Assembly (NCBI GenBank): GCA_910577955.1
Contig: CAJTNC010000043.1
Span: 1 to 5,861, forward strand
Direction of reading: 5' to 3'
Origin: an uncultured Lachnospiraceae bacterium
Lineage (GTDB): Bacteria > Bacillota > Clostridia > Lachnospirales > Lachnospiraceae
DNA: 5,861 bases
Position numbers and translations under genes: made by a program. The notes under the pieces were generated by a model. That model searched no databases. It was not told where the DNA came from and was given only the letters and a program-made list of their open reading frames with translations. Shown here piece after piece: positions 4,664 through 5,861 of the stretch (within the stretch, counting starts at the first letter, position 1; each line of letters begins with the position of its first letter).

Positions 4664-5317
4664 CTAAAAGTTGTCGCCGAGTTGCGTCACGGCAGGTTCG
4701 CGGAGCCGGTAAAGAAGTCTGCGCCTCAGTTCGGGATTGCTGTCGGTCTTTTCCGACAGCTCCCAATGCTGCGCCGCCTCATCGCTCAGAAGCGCCGATG
4801 TAGCGTCGACATCAGTGAGATTCCACGTGAGAAGCACCGTGTGTATCTTGAGCGCCTTGAGTTTGCGGACAAGCATTTCATGATCAGCGTCTCCTGTAAT
4901 CAGGACCACATAGTCAAACTTCCTGAAGGTGGCAAGCTCGTATGCCTCAAGAGCAAACCATACGTCCACACCCTTCTCGATCACTTCAGTCTGACCATCC
5001 GGCCGCTCTACCTCGCGCAAATGCTTGTAGTGGAACACCACGTCGTTCTCTATCAGCGTATCTTCAAATTTCCGCTCATTGTACAACAGATGCTTGTCGT
5101 AGGCCTCTCTCACCCGGAAACGCCCTCGAAAATAATGAGCTTCCGTAATCTGACACGTTGTCACATCCACCCCCTCCTGCAACGCTATTTCGGAGCAAAG
5201 ATATGAGAACAACGCCTTCACCCGGATTATAGAACGCTCCCGAGCCTTGAGTGCGCGATTTATCTTGGCATAATAGCCGCCATCAATGAATACCCCTATT
5301 GATAGAAAATATGACAT
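4664..5317 (-). CDS. NYN (LabA/DUF88-type) PIN-like ribonuclease domain protein
   Basis: A 217-residue cytoplasmic protein with the NYN/PIN-like fold, which in characterised relatives is a metal-dependent RNase. The first strand and acidic residue are in IGVFIDGGYY (Asp12). The second acidic cluster is EKGVDVWFALEAYELA (Asp118), and the third is VVLITGDADHEMLVRKLKAL (Asp143, Asp145). This is the expected order and spacing for DUF88/LabA proteins, so the active site looks complete. The C-terminal 40 residues, rich in Arg and Glu, are helical and not part of the core. The start at 5317 gives the usual short lead-in before the first strand. It is followed on the same strand by the lipoprotein gene. 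RNA substrate and physiological role are unknown. Confidence 0.85.
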   Translation of the reverse strand: MSYFLSIGVFIDGGYYAKINRALKARERSIIRVKALFSYLCSEIALQEGVDVTTCQITEAHYFRGRFRVREAYDKHLLYNERKFEDTLIENDVVFHYKHLREVERPDGQTEVIEKGVDVWFALEAYELATFRKFDYVVLITGDADHEMLVRKLKALKIHTVLLTWNLTDVDATSALLSDEAAQHWELSEKTDSNPELRRRLLYRLREPAVTQLGDNF

Positions 5318-5698
5318 AATTCATACGGTGTCCTTAAACGACAACCTTTATTCTAATAAACCTTATGCAGCAGAAAAAGTTTCGGGGCGTCCTCTTTTCT
5401 CACATCGTTTCTTGCATAGAATACTCATTTGCGAAAGTATCCTCATGTCCATACATACGACCGCCCCCGGAAGACAAACATCCCGAGACAACCACTAATC
5501 AACGAACACCTGCACGCTTGCGATTGTAGATGACAAAAAAAGCATGTGCATAAAGCATCGACATCTCCGTAAGCCACAACTGCCTTACGGACAACCTCTC
5601 GCACCGCTTTCTGATGCCACTTCCAGATATAAATGAAGAGAAAAAAATAAAAGAAAAAGAAAAAATTCGCTAAAAACATAAAAAAACTGCCGAGAAAA
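5318..5698. other. Intergenic stretch between the NYN gene and the tRNA-Phe promoter
   Basis: No credible gene was found. A minus-strand frame at 5443-5757 is an artefact of the A-rich tract (5636-5720), which gives poly-Phe when read backwards, and it overlaps the tRNA promoter. A minus-strand TACTTTCG at 5439-5432 is one base off the -7 consensus and could belong to the NYN gene, but no -33 box supports it. The second copy of the 16-bp repeat is at 5526-5541. Confidence 0.5.
5526..5541. repeat. 16-bp direct repeat, copy 2
   Basis: Identical to 4641-4656. It is upstream of the NYN gene on the minus strand. The A-run makes a chance match more likely than for a mixed sequence. Confidence 0.4.
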
Positions 5699-5730
5699 TT
5701 TGGCAGAATAAAAAAAAAGCTATAACTTTG
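5699..5730 (+). promoter_or_regulatory. Consensus Bacteroidota promoter of the tRNA-Phe gene
   Basis: TTTG at 5699-5702 and TAACTTTG at 5723-5730 are separated by exactly 20 bp, matching the -33 TTTG and -7 TAnnTTTG elements of the Bacteroidota housekeeping sigma factor. Transcription should begin near 5737, leaving a leader of about 47 nt before the tRNA. This is the best promoter in the window and the strongest evidence for the phylum. Confidence 0.85.
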
Positions 5731-5783
5731 CACTCGCAAACGGGAAACCAATTGCAATAAAGCCTAAATCATTTTCTACGGAA

Positions 5784-5856
5784 GGTGCCATAGCTCAGTT
5801 GGTAGAGCAAAGGACTGAAAATCCTTGTGTCCCCGGTTCGATTCCTGGTGGCACCA
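5784..5856 (+). tRNA. tRNA-Phe (anticodon GAA)
   Basis: A complete 73-nt cloverleaf. The acceptor GGTGCCA (5784-5790) pairs with TGGCACC (5849-5855), with discriminator A5856. The D arm contains AGCTCAGTTGGTAGAGC. The anticodon stem AAGGA/TCCTT encloses the loop CTGAAAA, giving anticodon GAA at 5817-5819. The T arm contains GGTTCGATTCC. The 3' CCA is not encoded (CCC follows), so it would be added enzymatically. Its function is decoding Phe codons UUU and UUC. Confidence 0.97.
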
Positions 5857-5861
5857 CCCAA

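Noticed and set aside
4661..5206. Plus-strand frame of 181 residues
   Set aside because: It is antisense to the well-recognised NYN gene, whose conserved motifs lie on the minus strand.
5443..5757. Minus-strand frame of 104 residues with a poly-Phe stretch resembling a membrane segment
   Set aside because: It is the reverse reading of an A-rich tract, overlaps the consensus tRNA promoter, and the remainder has no protein-like pattern.

Overview
The window looks like a Bacteroidales (Bacteroidota) chromosome. Promoter boxes of the Bacteroides type (TAnnTTTG, with TTTG about 20 bp upstream) precede the tRNA gene and the left-hand gene array. Most starts lack a Shine-Dalgarno and instead have A-rich leaders. 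There is a lipoprotein with a short lipobox, and all recognisable protein families are common in gut Bacteroidales. The genus cannot be fixed from the sequence.

Left part (1-3750): an accessory island. The 3' end of an IS110-family transposase (2-355) has inserted into, and cut off, the most distal gene of a one-directional minus-strand array. Read in the direction of transcription (right to left), the array holds a DUF6756-like protein (3180-3623), a DUF4240 protein (2571-3122), a DUF2262 protein (1639-2487), a DUF1877 protein (1010-1501), an internally deleted SUKH-like pseudogene (603-921) and the IS-truncated remnant (about 385-523). All are small, mostly acidic, soluble proteins of the kind found as immunity proteins against polymorphic or interbacterial toxins, and no toxin gene is visible. 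A promoter box at 3718-3725 lies just upstream of the first gene and could drive the whole series.

Each gap between array genes contains an imperfect inverted repeat (cores at 544-591, 945-990, 1527-1560, 2504-2567 and 3145-3182). Three of these share one fold: outer stem, 5-nt/2-nt asymmetric internal loop, inner stem, variable centre. The stem sequences differ, but pairing is kept. This resembles integron attC sites, and the layout matches the recombinase-associated acquired interbacterial defence (rAID) clusters of Bacteroidales. No recombinase gene lies in the window.

Middle (3726-4075): about 350 bp with no convincing gene, but with strong hairpins, one a plausible terminator for the gene to its right.

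Right part (4076-5861): ordinary chromosomal backbone of visibly higher G+C. It holds a small lipoprotein (4076-4597) downstream of a NYN/LabA-type PIN-like nuclease gene (4664-5317), both on minus, then an A-rich gap and a tRNA-Phe(GAA) gene with a near-perfect promoter at the right edge.
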